DNA of 37,611 nucleotides from an uncultured Opitutaceae bacterium (GCA_903891325.1 CAITEC010000080.1:1-37611); one strand, 5' to 3'. Numbered from the stretch's first letter, positions 1 through 9,333 are shown. Made by a program: numbers and translations. Notes: generated by a model not told the origin, from the sequence alone.

Positions 1-57
1 CCCGAGCAGCCAATGGTAGTAGGACGTTAGGTCCCGCGAGAGTAGGTTGTTGCCAGG
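1..57 (+). rRNA. rrf: 5S ribosomal RNA, 3' part
   Basis: The first 57 bases match the 3' half of bacterial 5S rRNA: an ATGGTAGT block, a short GC hairpin, the conserved GCGAGAGTAGG and a closing TTGCCAGG that would pair with the missing 5' end. A strong terminator follows at once, as expected at the end of an rRNA operon. The 5' half, and presumably the 23S and 16S genes, lie upstream of the window. The exact 3' end is estimated to within a few bases. Confidence 0.85.
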
Positions 58-60
58 TTT

Positions 61-104
61 ATGACCCGATTGCCCGAATAGGGCGATCGGGTCATTTTGT
101 TTTT
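61..104 (+). terminator. Rho-independent terminator of the rRNA operon
   Basis: A 15-bp stem (ATGACCCGATTGCCC with GGGCGATCGGGTCAT, one G-T pair) around a 5-nt loop is followed by TTTGTTTTT. It lies directly after the 5S rRNA 3' end. Confidence 0.9.
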
Positions 105-133
105 GTGGTCCCGCAACGCGGGACCACAAAAAC
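99..133. repeat. Perfect 16-bp inverted repeat after the rRNA terminator
   Basis: GTTTTTGTGGTCCCGC at 99-114 is exactly complementary to 118-133, leaving a 3-nt loop (AAC). The left arm shares its T-run with the preceding terminator, so this could be a second, back-up terminator or a bidirectional one. The arms end in T and A runs, so each strand carries a U-rich tail. The rest of the gap up to 324 holds no convincing gene, and no clear promoter for clpB was found. Confidence 0.8.
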
Positions 134-324
134 AACCCCGGCATAGTCTCGCGGCGGGACGACGCCGGGTCGTCAAGCAGGAGAAGGGAAAGACAGGACG
201 CCACCCGGTGTGCCCGCCCACCGCGAAAGCGCCACTCTGTCCCACCCCGTCCCACCCGGCGCCTCCGCCTCCCTCTGGCCCGCCGATTCGCCCTTTGGCC
301 CGTCCCATGCCTTAGTGTATTCCC

Positions 325-2907
325 ATGGACACCGCCAAACTCACCCAAATGTCGCGCGAGGCCGTCGCCGAGGCGCAGAACATCGCCCGCCGCCTCAATA
401 ACAACGAGGTGGACACCTGGCACCTGCTGGCGGCGCTCCTCGCCCAGGAGAAGGGCATCATCCCCGGCCTGGTGGAGAAACTGGGCCTGACGGTGAGCGC
501 CCTGCAACTGGCCCTGGACCGCGAGTTGGAACGGCTCCCGAAGGTCACTGGGAGCGTGGACACCTCCAAGATTTATGTCACCCAGGCGTTCAACGACGTC
601 CTCACCCGGGCGGAAAAGGAGGCCGAGACCCTGAAGGATGAGTTTGTCAGCGTGGAGATGCTCTTTCTCGGGCTGCTCGAGGTCGGCAAACCCGACGCCC
701 TCCGCAAGCTCCTGAAGAGCTTCGGCCTGGACCGGGCGAAGGTGCTCAAGACCCTGAAGGAGATCCGGGGAAGCCAGCGGGTGACGACGGACAATCCGGA
801 GTCGACCTACCAGGCACTCGAGAAGTACGGCATCGACCTGGTCGCCCAGGCCCGGAAGGGAAAGATGGACCCGGTCATCGGGCGGGATGACGAGATCCGC
901 CGCACCATCCGGATCCTCTCGCGCAAGACCAAGAACAACCCGGTCCTGATCGGCGAGCCGGGGGTCGGCAAGACCGCGATCGTCGAGGGCCTGGCCCAGC
1001 GCATTCTCCGGGGCGACGTGCCCGAGGGCCTGAAGGACAAGATCATCTTCTCCCTGGACATGGGGGCGCTCGTGGCGGGCGCGAAATACCGCGGCGAATT
1101 CGAGGAGCGGCTGAAGGCCGTGCTCCAGGAAATCAAGCAGAGCGACGGCCGGGTCATCCTTTTCATCGACGAGCTGCACCTGATCGTCGGAGCCGGCAAG
1201 GTCGACGGCGCCATGGACGCCGGGAACCTGCTCAAGCCGATGCTGGCCCGCGGCGAGCTTCACTGCATCGGCGCGACGACCCTGGACGAGTATCGCAAGC
1301 ACATCGAGAAGGATGCCGCCCTGGAGCGGCGTTTTCAGCCGGTCGTCGTCGACCAGCCCAGCGTGGAGGATGCGCTTTCCATCCTGCGCGGGCTCAAGGA
1401 GCGCTTTGAATTGCACCACGGCGTTCGGATCCAGGACAACGCCCTGGTGAGCGCGGTCACACTTTCGTCCCGGTACATCACCGATCGCTTCCTGCCCGAC
1501 AAGGCGATCGACCTCGTTGACGAAGCCTGCGCGATGATCCGCACGGAGATGGACTCCATGCCCCAGGAGCTCGACGCGCTCACCCGGCGCGAGCTCCGGC
1601 TCCAGATTGAGGAGACGGCCCTGGCCAAGGAGAAGGACGACGCGAGCAAGGCGCGGCTCGCAGCCCTGCGCAAGGAGCTCTCCGGGGTCGGCGAGCAGGC
1701 GAGGGCCCTCAAGCTCCAGTGGGACAAGGAAAAGGGCTCGGTGGACAAGGTGCGCAAGGTCCGCGAGTCGCTTGAGCAGGCCCGCCTGGAGATGGAGAAG
1801 GCCGAGCGGGGCTACGACCTCAACAAGGTCGCGGAGCTTCGCCACGGCCTGATTCCGCAGCTCGAGGCCGAGCTCCGCAAGCTCGACAAGCCGGGGAACA
1901 GCACGACGCTTTTCAAGGAGGAGGTCTCCTCCGAGGAGATCGCCGAGGTGGTCGCCAAGTGGACGGGCGTGCCCGTCACCCGGCTGGTCGAGGGAGAGAA
2001 GGACAAGCTCCTGCGGCTTGAGGACGTCCTCCACGAGCGGGTCATCGGCCAGGACGAGGCGGTGACGCTGGTCACCGACGCCATCCTCCGCGGCCGCAGC
2101 GGCATCAAGGACCCGCGCCGGCCCGTCGGCAGCTTCCTCTTCCTGGGCCCCACGGGCGTCGGCAAGACCGAGCTGGCGAAGACGCTCGCCGAGACGCTCT
2201 TCGACACGGAGGGCGCCCTGGTCCGAATCGACATGTCCGAGTACATGGAAAAGCACAGCGTCTCCCGCCTGGTCGGGGCCCCGCCCGGCTATGTCGGCTA
2301 CGACGAGGGCGGGCAGCTCACCGAGGCGGTCCGCCGCAAGCCCTACGCGGTCGTCCTCTTCGACGAGGTCGAGAAGGCCCATCCGGACGTGTTCAACATC
2401 CTGCTCCAGGTCCTCGACGACGGCCGGATCACCGATTCGCAGGGCCGCACCGTGGACTTCAAGAACACGATCATCATCCTGACCTCCAACATCGGCTCCC
2501 GCCACCTGCTCGAGGGCGTGACCGGCGACACGATCCCGGAGAGTGTCCGGGAGAGCGTAATGGCCGACCTCCGGCAGGGATTCCGCCCGGAGTTCCTGAA
2601 CCGGATCGACGAGATCATCCTTTTCAAGCCGCTCACGCTCGAGGAGATCACGAAGATCGTGGACCTTCTTTTGGCGGACCTGAACCGCCGGCTGGCCGAC
2701 CGCCGGGTGACCGTCACCCTCGACGCCAAGGCGAAGGAGTGGGCCGCGGAAAAGGGCTATGATCCCGTTTTTGGGGCCCGCCCGCTGAAGCGCTTCCTCC
2801 AGCGCAACCTGGAGACCCGGCTCGCCCGGGCCCTGATCGGCGGCGAGGTCGCCGAGGGTCGTGACGTGAAATTCACGGTCAAGGATGGCGAGCTGGTCAT
2901 GAAGTGA
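325..2907 (+). CDS. clpB: ClpB, ATP-dependent disaggregase chaperone
   Basis: This 860-residue Hsp100 protein is a hexameric cytoplasmic disaggregase that works with DnaK to rescue aggregated proteins. Domains in order: N-terminal double Clp repeat (about 1-145); AAA+ module 1 with Walker A GEPGVGKT at residues 210-217 and Walker B LFIDELH; a coiled-coil middle domain (about 410-540); AAA+ module 2 with Walker A GPTGVGKT at 608-615, Walker [12 protein letters not shown] and sensor ILTSNIGS; and a C-terminal small domain. Length is normal for ClpB. The presence of the long middle domain separates it from ClpA and ClpC. The ATG at 325 gives the expected N-terminus, although no Shine-Dalgarno sequence is visible. 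It seems to be transcribed alone, between the rRNA terminator and clcA. No CIRCE element was recognised upstream. Confidence 0.97.
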   Translation: MDTAKLTQMSREAVAEAQNIARRLNNNEVDTWHLLAALLAQEKGIIPGLVEKLGLTVSALQLALDRELERLPKVTGSVDTSKIYVTQAFNDVLTRAEKEAETLKDEFVSVEMLFLGLLEVGKPDALRKLLKSFGLDRAKVLKTLKEIRGSQRVTTDNPESTYQALEKYGIDLVAQARKGKMDPVIGRDDEIRRTIRILSRKTKNNPVLIGEPGVGKTAIVEGLAQRILRGDVPEGLKDKIIFSLDMGALVAGAKYRGEFEERLKAVLQEIKQSDGRVILFIDELHLIVGAGKVDGAMDAGNLLKPMLARGELHCIGATTLDEYRKHIEKDAALERRFQPVVVDQPSVEDALSILRGLKERFELHHGVRIQDNALVSAVTLSSRYITDRFLPDKAIDLVDEACAMIRTEMDSMPQELDALTRRELRLQIEETALAKEKDDASKARLAALRKELSGVGEQARALKLQWDKEKGSVDKVRKVRESLEQARLEMEKAERGYDLNKVAELRHGLIPQLEAELRKLDKPGNSTTLFKEEVSSEEIAEVVAKWTGVPVTRLVEGEKDKLLRLEDVLHERVIGQDEAVTLVTDAILRGRSGIKDPRRPVGSFLFLGPTGVGKTELAKTLAETLFDTEGALVRIDMSEYMEKHSVSRLVGAPPGYVGYDEGGQLTEAVRRKPYAVVLFDEVEKAHPDVFNILLQVLDDGRITDSQGRTVDFKNTIIILTSNIGSRHLLEGVTGDTIPESVRESVMADLRQGFRPEFLNRIDEIILFKPLTLEEITKIVDLLLADLNRRLADRRVTVTLDAKAKEWAAEKGYDPVFGARPLKRFLQRNLETRLARALIGGEVAEGRDVKFTVKDGELVMK

Positions 2908-2938
2908 CCCGTCCGCGCTGCTTGTCACGCGCGGGCAA

Positions 2939-4273
2939 ATGGTCAACCATGGGCGCATCTCCATGGATTCCCATTCCAGCACTGAATTCGGGCTTGGCAC
3001 AGCGGAGGTCAAGCGGCGGCACATCCTCCCCAAGGCGCTCGTCATTGGGCTGGTCGCCGGGCTGCTCGCATCCGCGTTCCGGATCGCACTGCAGCGCTCC
3101 GAGCTCGCCCGGATCGCCTGGCTGGAGCGGCTCCCCGCGCTCCCCGGCTTCTTTGTGGCCGTCGGGCTCGGCGTGCTGGGGGGCGGAATCGGCGTATGGC
3201 TCGTTCGCCGGATGGCGCCGGAGACGTCCGGAAGCGGTATCCCGCACCTCAAGTCTGTCGTCCTTGGGGAGGAGCAACTGCACTGGAGGCGGGTTCTCCC
3301 CGTGAAGTTTGCAGCCGGCCTCTCGGCCATCGGCGGCGGCATGGCGCTCGGGCGCGAGGGACCGACCATCCAGATGGGCGGCGCCACCGGGCTCATGGTT
3401 TCGTCATGGTTCCGCGTGAAGCCGGGCGAGGGCGAGCGAAAGGCCCTGATCAGCGCCGGGGCCGGCGCCGGCCTGGCCGCGGCGTTCAACGCGCCCTTGG
3501 CCGGGATGATCTTTGTCCTCGAGGAGCTGCAGTTGGGCCTGACTCCGGTCATCTTTGTCGCCGCCTTCCTCGCGTCGGTAACCGCCGACGTCGTCTGCCG
3601 CGTCCTGACGGGCGAGACCCCGGTCTTTGCGCTCCACGACGTGCACGCGCCCTCGCTCGCGGCCCTGCCCGTGGCGCTGATTCTCGGCGGCCTGGCCGGG
3701 CTGGGGGGGGTGGTCTTCAACCGCGCCCTCATCGGGAGCCTGGACGCCTTCAGGCGCCTGGCGTGGCCCCCCTTTGCCACCGGCGCCTTGGCCGGCGGCA
3801 TAGCCGGGCTCGCCGCCTGGCTCTATCCGGCCTCGAGCGGCTCGGGCGGGCTCCTGGCGGAGCGCGCGCTGGCGGGCGTGATCGCGGTCCGCTGGGTGCT
3901 CGTCCTGCTGGCGGTTCGCTTCATCCTGACCATGACCGGCTACGGCAGCGGGGCGGCAGGAGGCATCTTCGCCCCCCTGCTCCTGATCGGCGCCCTGGCC
4001 GGCCTGGCGGTGGGGAAGGCGGCCCACGTCCTGGTCCCGTCGCTGGCGCCGCATGCGGAGATATTCGCGGTCCTGGGGATGGGGGCCCTGCTCACGGCGA
4101 TCGTGCGCGCGCCCCTGACCGCGATCGTGCTTATGATTGAACTTACGGGCAAATATGACTTCATGCTGCCACTGCTCGTATGCTGCTTCGCGGCGTACGG
4201 TGTGGCGGAGGCGCTGGGTGACACCCCCATCTACGAGGCGCTTCGGGAACGGTCGAAAGGAACAACCAGATGA
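2939..4273 (+). CDS. clcA: ClC-family chloride/proton antiporter
   Basis: This 444-residue polytopic inner-membrane protein belongs to the ClC family. All selectivity motifs are present: GSGIPH, GREGP (residues 138-142, with gating glutamate E140), [16 protein letters not shown] and a late tyrosine in [10 protein letters not shown]196 in FVLEELQ corresponds to the internal proton glutamate of the Escherichia coli exchanger. It is therefore expected to be an H+/Cl- antiporter (family knowledge) rather than a passive channel. There is no C-terminal CBS pair. The start at 2939 could instead be the in-frame ATG at 2963; neither has a clear ribosome site. Its stop overlaps the mgsA start by 4 nt, so the two are probably translationally coupled. 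An acid-stress role beside methylglyoxal metabolism is possible but only inferred. Confidence 0.92.
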   Translation: MVNHGRISMDSHSSTEFGLGTAEVKRRHILPKALVIGLVAGLLASAFRIALQRSELARIAWLERLPALPGFFVAVGLGVLGGGIGVWLVRRMAPETSGSGIPHLKSVVLGEEQLHWRRVLPVKFAAGLSAIGGGMALGREGPTIQMGGATGLMVSSWFRVKPGEGERKALISAGAGAGLAAAFNAPLAGMIFVLEELQLGLTPVIFVAAFLASVTADVVCRVLTGETPVFALHDVHAPSLAALPVALILGGLAGLGGVVFNRALIGSLDAFRRLAWPPFATGALAGGIAGLAAWLYPASSGSGGLLAERALAGVIAVRWVLVLLAVRFILTMTGYGSGAAGGIFAPLLLIGALAGLAVGKAAHVLVPSLAPHAEIFAVLGMGALLTAIVRAPLTAIVLMIELTGKYDFMLPLLVCCFAAYGVAEALGDTPIYEALRERSKGTTR

Positions 4274-4812
4274 TCCAAAAAAGAATAGCGATGGGGAAGA
4301 ACAAGAAAATCGCCCTCGTGGCCCATGACCGCAAGAAGCGGGACCTGGTCGAGTGGGCGAAGTTCAACCGCGACCTCCTGGCCCACCACAAGGTGTTCGC
4401 CACGGGGACGACCGGCACGCTCCTGGAAAAGGAGCTGGGATTCCCGATAATCAAGCTGCAGAGCGGCCCCCTCGGCGGCGACCAGCAGATCGGGTCGAAG
4501 ATCGTGGACGGCGACATCGACTTCCTGATCTTCTTCTGGGACCCGCTGGAGCCCCAGCCCCACGACCCGGACGTCAAGGCGCTCCTGCGGATGGCCGTGG
4601 TGTGGAACGTCCCGGTGGCCTGCGACCGCTCCTCCGCCGACTTCATGATTTCCTCGCCGCTCATGGACAGCAAGTACGAGCGGATCGTGCCCGACTACGA
4701 GGAGTACCGGGGCCGCACGATCCCGGGAACGGAGTCCACGGCGGTCGAGAGGGCGGCCGAGCTGGAGAACGAGAAGACGATCGCCACCGCCCGCGCCGCC
4801 CAGAAGCGCTGA
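4270..4812 (+). CDS. mgsA: Methylglyoxal synthase
   Basis: The 180-residue protein converts dihydroxyacetone phosphate to methylglyoxal and phosphate, a bypass used when phosphorylated sugars build up. The family core is intact: VAHD near the N-terminus (H19, D20), the TGTTG phosphate loop at residues 45-49, SGPLGGDQQ containing catalytic D71, and PHDPDVKAL with H98 and D101. Numbering happens to match the E. coli enzyme. The last 30 or so residues form an acidic, Ala-rich tail longer than in E. coli MgsA. Start 4270 overlaps the clcA stop (ATGA); an in-frame ATG at 4291 immediately precedes the conserved region and could be the true start. It lies in a probable operon with clcA and psd. Confidence 0.95.
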   Translation: MIQKRIAMGKNKKIALVAHDRKKRDLVEWAKFNRDLLAHHKVFATGTTGTLLEKELGFPIIKLQSGPLGGDQQIGSKIVDGDIDFLIFFWDPLEPQPHDPDVKALLRMAVVWNVPVACDRSSADFMISSPLMDSKYERIVPDYEEYRGRTIPGTESTAVERAAELENEKTIATARAAQKR

Positions 4813-4820
4813 GCCCGCCG

Positions 4821-5726
4821 ATGCCCGACGCCCCGATCCGCTATTTTGACCGCGCCTCGGGGCAGACCAGGACCGAGCGGGTCTACGGCGACCGGTGGCT
4901 GCGCTTCGCGTACGGGAACCCGGCGGGCCGGCTCGGCGTCTGGCTGCTCTTTCGGCGGGCGTTTTTCTCGCGCTGGTACGGCTGGAGGATGAACAAGCGG
5001 GCGAGCGGCCTGCGGGTGCTCCCCTTCATCGCCGACTTCGACATCGACGTTGATGACTTCGAGAAGTCGGCCTTCGACTTCCGCACCTTCAACGAATTCT
5101 TCCACCGGGCGCTGAAGCCCGGGGCCCGGCCGATCGCGCCGGGCGAGCGCACGGCGATCTTCCCGGCGGACGGTCGGCACCTGGTGTTTCCCAATGCGGC
5201 CGCCGCGGAGGGGATCTATGTCAAGGGCCAGCGGCTTCCGGTGGCCGAGCTCCTCGACGATCCCGCGCTCGGGGGGAAGTTCGAGGGCTGCGGGATGCTC
5301 ATCTCCCGGCTTTGCCCGAGCGACTATCACCGGTTTCATTTCCCGGTCGACGGCGTTCCGGGCGAGGCCCGCCTGGTCGGCGGATGGCTCTACTCCGTGA
5401 ACCCGGTCGCGTTGCGGCGCAACCTCCGTTACCTGGTTGAGAACCGGCGCATGATCACGGTCATCGAGTCGCCCGCCTGGGGAACCACGGCGATGATCGA
5501 GATCGGGGCGACAAACGTCGGGAGCATCCGGCAGGGCTTTACCCCCGGCAATCCCGTGCGGAAGGGGGACGAGAAGGGATTCTTCGCCTTTGGGGGATCC
5601 TGCGTCATCACTCTTTTTGCCCCGGGTCGGATGCGGTTTGACGCCGACCTCGTGGAGCAAAGCTCCCGCCAGGTGGAGACGTACGCGAGAATGGGCGGGC
5701 GGCTCGGCGAGGCCCTCCCGGATTGA
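4821..5726 (+). CDS. psd: Phosphatidylserine decarboxylase proenzyme
   Basis: This 301-residue enzyme makes phosphatidylethanolamine from phosphatidylserine. It is a self-cleaving proenzyme whose pyruvoyl group forms from the serine of a GGS motif, seen here as FAFGGSC with S260. Other conserved parts are FNEFFHRALKPGARPI, FPADGRH (D117) and DYHRFHFPVDG (H170, H173), the usual Asp/His partners in self-cleavage. A GGS rather than LGS site and the length point to the longer subfamily found in clostridia and eukaryotes. The open frame continues upstream inside mgsA, but the ATG at 4821, 8 nt after the mgsA stop, gives the normal N-terminus. Cleavage would release a small alpha chain of about 42 residues. 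A membrane-associated product is expected. Confidence 0.93.
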   Translation: MPDAPIRYFDRASGQTRTERVYGDRWLRFAYGNPAGRLGVWLLFRRAFFSRWYGWRMNKRASGLRVLPFIADFDIDVDDFEKSAFDFRTFNEFFHRALKPGARPIAPGERTAIFPADGRHLVFPNAAAAEGIYVKGQRLPVAELLDDPALGGKFEGCGMLISRLCPSDYHRFHFPVDGVPGEARLVGGWLYSVNPVALRRNLRYLVENRRMITVIESPAWGTTAMIEIGATNVGSIRQGFTPGNPVRKGDEKGFFAFGGSCVITLFAPGRMRFDADLVEQSSRQVETYARMGGRLGEALPD

Positions 5727-5788
5727 CTCCGGCCGAATCCGTTGTATCACAGCCGGTTGTCCGTACCCCAACCCCCCTCAGTCACCCC

Positions 5789-6325
5789 ATGAATGTATCC
5801 ATCCGTCGTTTTCTCCCTGCGGCAGCCGCTGTCCTTGGCCTGGTCCTAACCTCCGGTTGCACAATCCTGCCCATCGACAAGACGGATATCGGGGTCGTCA
5901 TCGATATCCGGGCGCTCCATGACTCGGTCGTGGCCGCCGCGACGACGGCACCGGCCTCGGCCGAGGCCGCCTACAACGACCTGAGGCGGGATTTCAACGG
6001 GTTCATCAGCGCCCGCCAGGAGGATGTCGGCAGCTACGGGACGACCATGAAGAAGTACGACTATGTCGACATGAGCATGTACCCGCTCGCCGCCCAGCCG
6101 GCGATCCAGAAGGACCTTGCCGCCTTTGCCGCCGCGGCACCGACGGCGCCCTCCGGCGCGATTTTCGCGAGCTCCATCCACGCGACCGACGAGCTTGTGA
6201 CGATCATCTTCCCGGAGGTCAGCGCCATCAAGAATTCGCGCCTGGACCAGGCCGCGACCTTCAACCGGGAGCTTGAGAAACTGAAGCTTCCGGAGTGGTC
6301 GGCGCTGAGCAGGACCGCGCGCTGA
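5789..6325 (+). CDS. Putative lipoprotein of unknown function
   Basis: The 178-residue product starts with a positively charged n-region, a hydrophobic stretch and LTSGC, a lipobox-like site with C24 as the likely lipidated cysteine. The mature part is predicted helical, Ala-rich and without a recognised domain; it contains a KKYDYVDMSMYPLAAQ segment. The frame is open further upstream to 5723, but the ATG at 5789 sets the signal peptide at the N-terminus. It follows psd after 62 nt and could be co-transcribed. Its TGA abuts the TGA of the convergent gene with no bases between (TGATCA), and no terminator is visible there. The function is unknown. Confidence 0.75.
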   Translation: MNVSIRRFLPAAAAVLGLVLTSGCTILPIDKTDIGVVIDIRALHDSVVAAATTAPASAEAAYNDLRRDFNGFISARQEDVGSYGTTMKKYDYVDMSMYPLAAQPAIQKDLAAFAAAAPTAPSGAIFASSIHATDELVTIIFPEVSAIKNSRLDQAATFNRELEKLKLPEWSALSRTAR

Positions 6326-6952
6326 TCAGCTGCTCCCGCTCACGACCGTCGGATTGACGGGATTGGGGACCGACGCGGTGACAACGATCGTCTCACCCGC
6401 CGCGCTGATCGCCTTCGCCTGTGCGATATCGGTTGAGCTGACCTGACCGGTGCTCACCATCGTCGACACGCTCGTGGTGACGGAGCCGGAGGCGGTCTGG
6501 AGTTCGGGACTCGCGGCGACCGCGGTGACGACCGCCGGCACATTCACGACATAGGTGGCCTGCACCGCCGCTTGGGCTGCCAGGGCGGGAGCTGCGGCCG
6601 CCACATCAGGCTTCGACACGACCGCGACGACCGTGGCGGACACTCTGACAGCCACGTCGGGATTGCTGGCGGCAAAGCCGGGGGCTGAGACGATGGCCTC
6701 GGCGGCTTCCGCATACTTGGCGGCCAACACGGGGTCCGACTCGTTCTTGGCCGCGTTCGCCAATTCGGTCGCAGCCCTCGCCAGAAGCTTTTCTGCCTTG
6801 GCCGAATCGTTATGCTTCTCGGCATAGCTGGCCTCTCTCTTCAGTTGATTGGCGCGCTCCATGGGTGTTTCCGCCCGGAGGTTTGAGGGCAGCGCGACGG
6901 ACAGGACAGCGGCAACGGCAACGATGGCCGGCAGGAGTGATTTGATTTTCAT
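6326..6952 (-). CDS. Secreted Ala/Val-rich protein of unknown function
   Basis: The 208-residue protein begins MKIKSLLPAIVAVAAVL, a clear signal peptide probably cleaved after LRA (about residue 25). A charged helical stretch (about 26-80, with ERANQLKREASYAEKHND) follows. The rest is low-complexity and rich in Ala, Val, Ser and Thr, with loosely repeated short units such as PDVAV, PDVAA and VVTAVAASPEL. No enzymatic motif is visible; a periplasmic or surface location is likely. The start at 6952 was chosen over an upstream in-frame ATG because it places the signal peptide first. A 6-bp inverted repeat (TGGGCA, 7-nt loop, TGCCCA at 6974-6992) lies just upstream and could be an operator or leader hairpin. 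Confidence 0.7.
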   Translation of the reverse strand: MKIKSLLPAIVAVAAVLSVALPSNLRAETPMERANQLKREASYAEKHNDSAKAEKLLARAATELANAAKNESDPVLAAKYAEAAEAIVSAPGFAASNPDVAVRVSATVVAVVSKPDVAAAAPALAAQAAVQATYVVNVPAVVTAVAASPELQTASGSVTTSVSTMVSTGQVSSTDIAQAKAISAAGETIVVTASVPNPVNPTVVSGSS

Positions 6953-7087
6953 GGGAGCGCGGATTGAAGGTTCTGGGCACAGAAAATGCCCATGATTTAT
7001 GCTGCAGAAACCGTACCGCATCACCGGGGTTTGGTCAAGCGTAGGACATGGCCCTACTGGAGGTAATCTGCCTCGTGCGGACCTCGC

Positions 7088-7897
7088 TCAGTGCTCGAGG
7101 AGAAATTTGACCGTAATCGCGTTAAACGCGTCAAGGCTCTCCCAGTGGTGGCAATGGCCCGCATTCCTGAAAACCTTGAGCCGGGCATGCGGCAGGCGGC
7201 TGGCCATGGCTTGGCTGAGGTGGACGGGGGTGAATATATCCTTTTCTCCGACAGTGAGTAGGCACGGCTGACCGATCCTGTGAAGCCGGCCCAGCGTGTC
7301 ATGATTGCTGCATGCGTCACAGTGCGCGGCGTAGGCGTGCCGGGGCGTCGCCGGCCCCTGAGGCGGTGCCTCCTTGGCCTCCTCCATCCCGGCGAAGCTC
7401 GAGTTGAAATAGCCCGGCGCGTAGATCCAAAGCTGAATCAGACGCATGAAATCGCCCGGCGGCAGGGTCTCCCGTGCCGTTTGGAACGAGTGAAGAAGCT
7501 CCTTAAGGTAGGTGTCGCATCTGGCCCAGGAACTGACCAGGACCATGCTCCTGACCCTCGCCGGATAGCGCAGCGCCAGCTCCTGCGCAATGGCGCTTCC
7601 CATGGAAATGCCCGCGACCCGGGCCGATGAAACCCCGAGCCGATCAAGGAGCCCCGCCGCATCATCCGCCATCAGGGCGATCGAGTAGGGACCCTTTGGT
7701 TTTTCGGATCGGCCGGTCCCGCGGTTGTCGATCACGATGCAGCGAAAATGCCGCGCGTACACCGCCAGGTGCTTTTCCCAGACCGAGCCCGGTGTGCCCA
7801 GCCCCATGATCAGGAGCAGCGGATCACCCTTTCCCTTTTCCTCGTAGGCAATCCTGACGCCGTTGACTTTGACCGATGGCATATCCGGAGTGCTCAT
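7088..7897 (-). CDS. Alpha/beta-fold hydrolase
   Basis: This 269-residue single-domain hydrolase resembles the 3-oxoadipate enol-lactonase/haloperoxidase group. The nucleophile elbow is GISMGS with S98. The oxyanion region is LLLIMGLGTPG, the acid lies in TVGEKDIFTP and the histidine in NAGHCHHWE, so the triad is complete. The conserved DNRGTGRSEKP strand-turn is present. The substrate cannot be told from sequence, and no pathway genes flank it. It stands alone on the minus strand, divergent from the tRNA-Leu gene. Met6 is an alternative start. The 130 nt between it and the tRNA contain only a small inverted repeat (7978-7994). Confidence 0.88.
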   Translation of the reverse strand: MSTPDMPSVKVNGVRIAYEEKGKGDPLLLIMGLGTPGSVWEKHLAVYARHFRCIVIDNRGTGRSEKPKGPYSIALMADDAAGLLDRLGVSSARVAGISMGSAIAQELALRYPARVRSMVLVSSWARCDTYLKELLHSFQTARETLPPGDFMRLIQLWIYAPGYFNSSFAGMEEAKEAPPQGPATPRHAYAAHCDACSNHDTLGRLHRIGQPCLLTVGEKDIFTPVHLSQAMASRLPHARLKVFRNAGHCHHWESLDAFNAITVKFLLEH

Positions 7898-8027
7898 CTA
7901 CTGACTGATGAACCTCGGTGACGTCAACGGCAACCCGGGGTTGATCGGAACCCGAGGTCGTGCGCCGGCCATTTATTGAGGCTAGCCAAGCCTCCGCCGC
8001 ATCAGGTATCAATCGGGGCGACAGAGC

Positions 8028-8109
8028 GCTCGGGTGGTGGAATTGGCAGACACTACGGTCTTAGAAGCCGTTTCCGAAAGGAGTGCAGGTTCGAGTCCTG
8101 TCCCGAGCA
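8028..8109 (+). tRNA. tRNA-Leu (anticodon UAG)
   Basis: An 82-nt class II tRNA. The acceptor stem GCTCGGG/CCCGAGC is perfect and the discriminator is A. The anticodon loop CTTAGAA carries TAG. A variable arm (TCC, GAAA loop, GGA) and a T-arm with GGTTCGAGTCC follow. The 3' CCA is not encoded. The gene reads CUA codons and, with wobble, other CUN codons. Confidence 0.96.
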
Positions 8110-8132
8110 TTTGTCACGGTCCTCCCAAGCGA

Positions 8133-8756
8133 ATGCCCACCACATATAACAAGGTTGCCGGCCAGAGCATCGAGCGCCTCGCCGCCCTGAGCGACGGCAT
8201 CTTTGGCGTGGCAATGACCCTGCTCGTGCTCGAAATTCACCTGCCGTCAACGGGGGCGGTTCACAGCGAACACGACCTTTGGAGGGGACTGGTCGCACTC
8301 GGGCCGCAACTCCTGGCGTATGGCATGAGCCTTGTCGCGCTGGGCATATTCTGGGTCGGCCAGCAGGCACAGCTCGACCACCTTGCCCGCTCCGACCGGC
8401 ATCTCACCTGGATCCAAATCGGGTTTCTCTTCGCGGTGACGCTGATGCCGTTCTCGACGAAGCTGCTGTCTGAGTTTCCCTCCTATCGCACCGCCCTGCT
8501 CGCCTATTGGGGCAACCTCGCGCTGCTCGGCGGCGTGCTGTACGGGAGCTGGGGCTACTCAACGCGGACAGGATTGCTGAAACCCGGCACGCCTGAGCAA
8601 ACAGTCACTGCGATATGCAACCGCATTGTCGTTGCCCAGGGATTGTACGCGTTTGGCGCCCTGCTCTGCGTATTCAGCACAGCGTGGAGCATCGCCTTCA
8701 TCGCGCTGGTGCAGGTCAACTACGCGGTCGCGCCCCGGTTCCGAAGCAGGCGTTGA
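8133..8756 (+). CDS. TMEM175/DUF1211-family potassium channel-like protein
   Basis: The 207-residue membrane protein opens its first transmembrane helix with RLAALSDGIFGVAMTLLVLE. This matches the signature (R..AxSDGxFaiamTLLVL) of the TMEM175 family, whose studied members form K+-selective channels without the classical selectivity filter. About six hydrophobic helices are visible, fitting one six-helix unit, so a functional channel would need a tetramer (family knowledge). The start at 8133 lies 23 nt after the tRNA; an upstream in-frame extension would run through the tRNA and is rejected. The physiological role in bacteria is little defined. It may share a transcript with the tRNA. Confidence 0.85.
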   Translation: MPTTYNKVAGQSIERLAALSDGIFGVAMTLLVLEIHLPSTGAVHSEHDLWRGLVALGPQLLAYGMSLVALGIFWVGQQAQLDHLARSDRHLTWIQIGFLFAVTLMPFSTKLLSEFPSYRTALLAYWGNLALLGGVLYGSWGYSTRTGLLKPGTPEQTVTAICNRIVVAQGLYAFGALLCVFSTAWSIAFIALVQVNYAVAPRFRSRR

Positions 8757-8880
8757 CGCGAGTCGGGCGGCGCCGTGGAGAGGCCCTTGGTCAAGGGAGG
8801 GTTTGAATTGCCCCGACAATGGGTTAGAAATGGTCAAGAAGCCTCCAATAACGCCTGATACGGCCTTCCCCCAAGAAACC

Positions 8881-9258
8881 ATGACAACCGAACCCATACC
8901 CCCCGCCGATGCGTCGCCCGCGAGGCCATCCGCCCATGACCGACTCTGGTCGGTCCTCTGCCACCTCTCGTATTTCTTCGGCATCGCCGTGCTTTCCTTC
9001 GTGTTTCCCCTGGTCGTGTACCTGGTCATGCGGGACGATTCGCCCTATGTGACCTACCACGCCCGGGAGGCGCTTAATTTTCACCTGTCGCTGGTCCTCT
9101 ATGCCATCTGCTGCATTCCGCTCTGCTTCATACTGGTCGGAATTCCGCTATTGATCGCCCTTGGCGTGACCGGCCTCGTCTGCGCGATCGTCGCGGCGGT
9201 GAAGGCCTCGGACGGAATCTACTACCGCTACCCGATCACGATTCGATTTGTCCGGTAG
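8881..9258 (+). CDS. DUF4870 (Tic20-like) small membrane protein
   Basis: The 125-residue protein has a Pro/Ala-rich N-terminus, then HDRLWSVLCHLSYFFGI, RDDSPYVTYHAREALNFHLSL and a C-terminal YYRYPITIRFVR, all hallmarks of the DUF4870 family of small three-to-four-helix membrane proteins. Its function is unknown. The start at 8881 is preferred, but an in-frame ATG at 8830 would add 17 residues. A hairpin lacking a T-run follows the stop (9266-9288). Confidence 0.85.
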   Translation: MTTEPIPPADASPARPSAHDRLWSVLCHLSYFFGIAVLSFVFPLVVYLVMRDDSPYVTYHAREALNFHLSLVLYAICCIPLCFILVGIPLLIALGVTGLVCAIVAAVKASDGIYYRYPITIRFVR

Positions 9259-9265
9259 GCCAGCA

Positions 9266-9288
9266 TCCGGACTGCGCGGAAGTCCGGA
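9266..9288 (+). terminator. Possible terminator hairpin after the DUF4870 gene
   Basis: TCCGGACT and AGTCCGGA form a perfect 8-bp stem with a 7-nt loop, 8 nt after the stop codon. No U-tract follows, so intrinsic termination is doubtful; it may be an mRNA 3'-end stabiliser. Confidence 0.4.
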
Positions 9289-9333
9289 GCAGCGCCCCGG
9301 TGCGCCCGGTTGCACTTGTTATTATGTGGTGAC

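Noticed and set aside
4353-4820. Longer N-terminus for phosphatidylserine decarboxylase
   Set aside because: The extension lies inside mgsA in another frame and is Pro/Arg-rich; ATG 4821 gives the family start.
8028-8109. tRNA-Leu as an integration (att) site for a mobile element
   Set aside because: No integrase and no second copy of the tRNA 3' end was seen downstream in the window.
8034-8132. N-terminal extension of the TMEM175-like protein through the tRNA
   Set aside because: It would translate the tRNA-Leu sequence; the family start aligns with the ATG at 8133.
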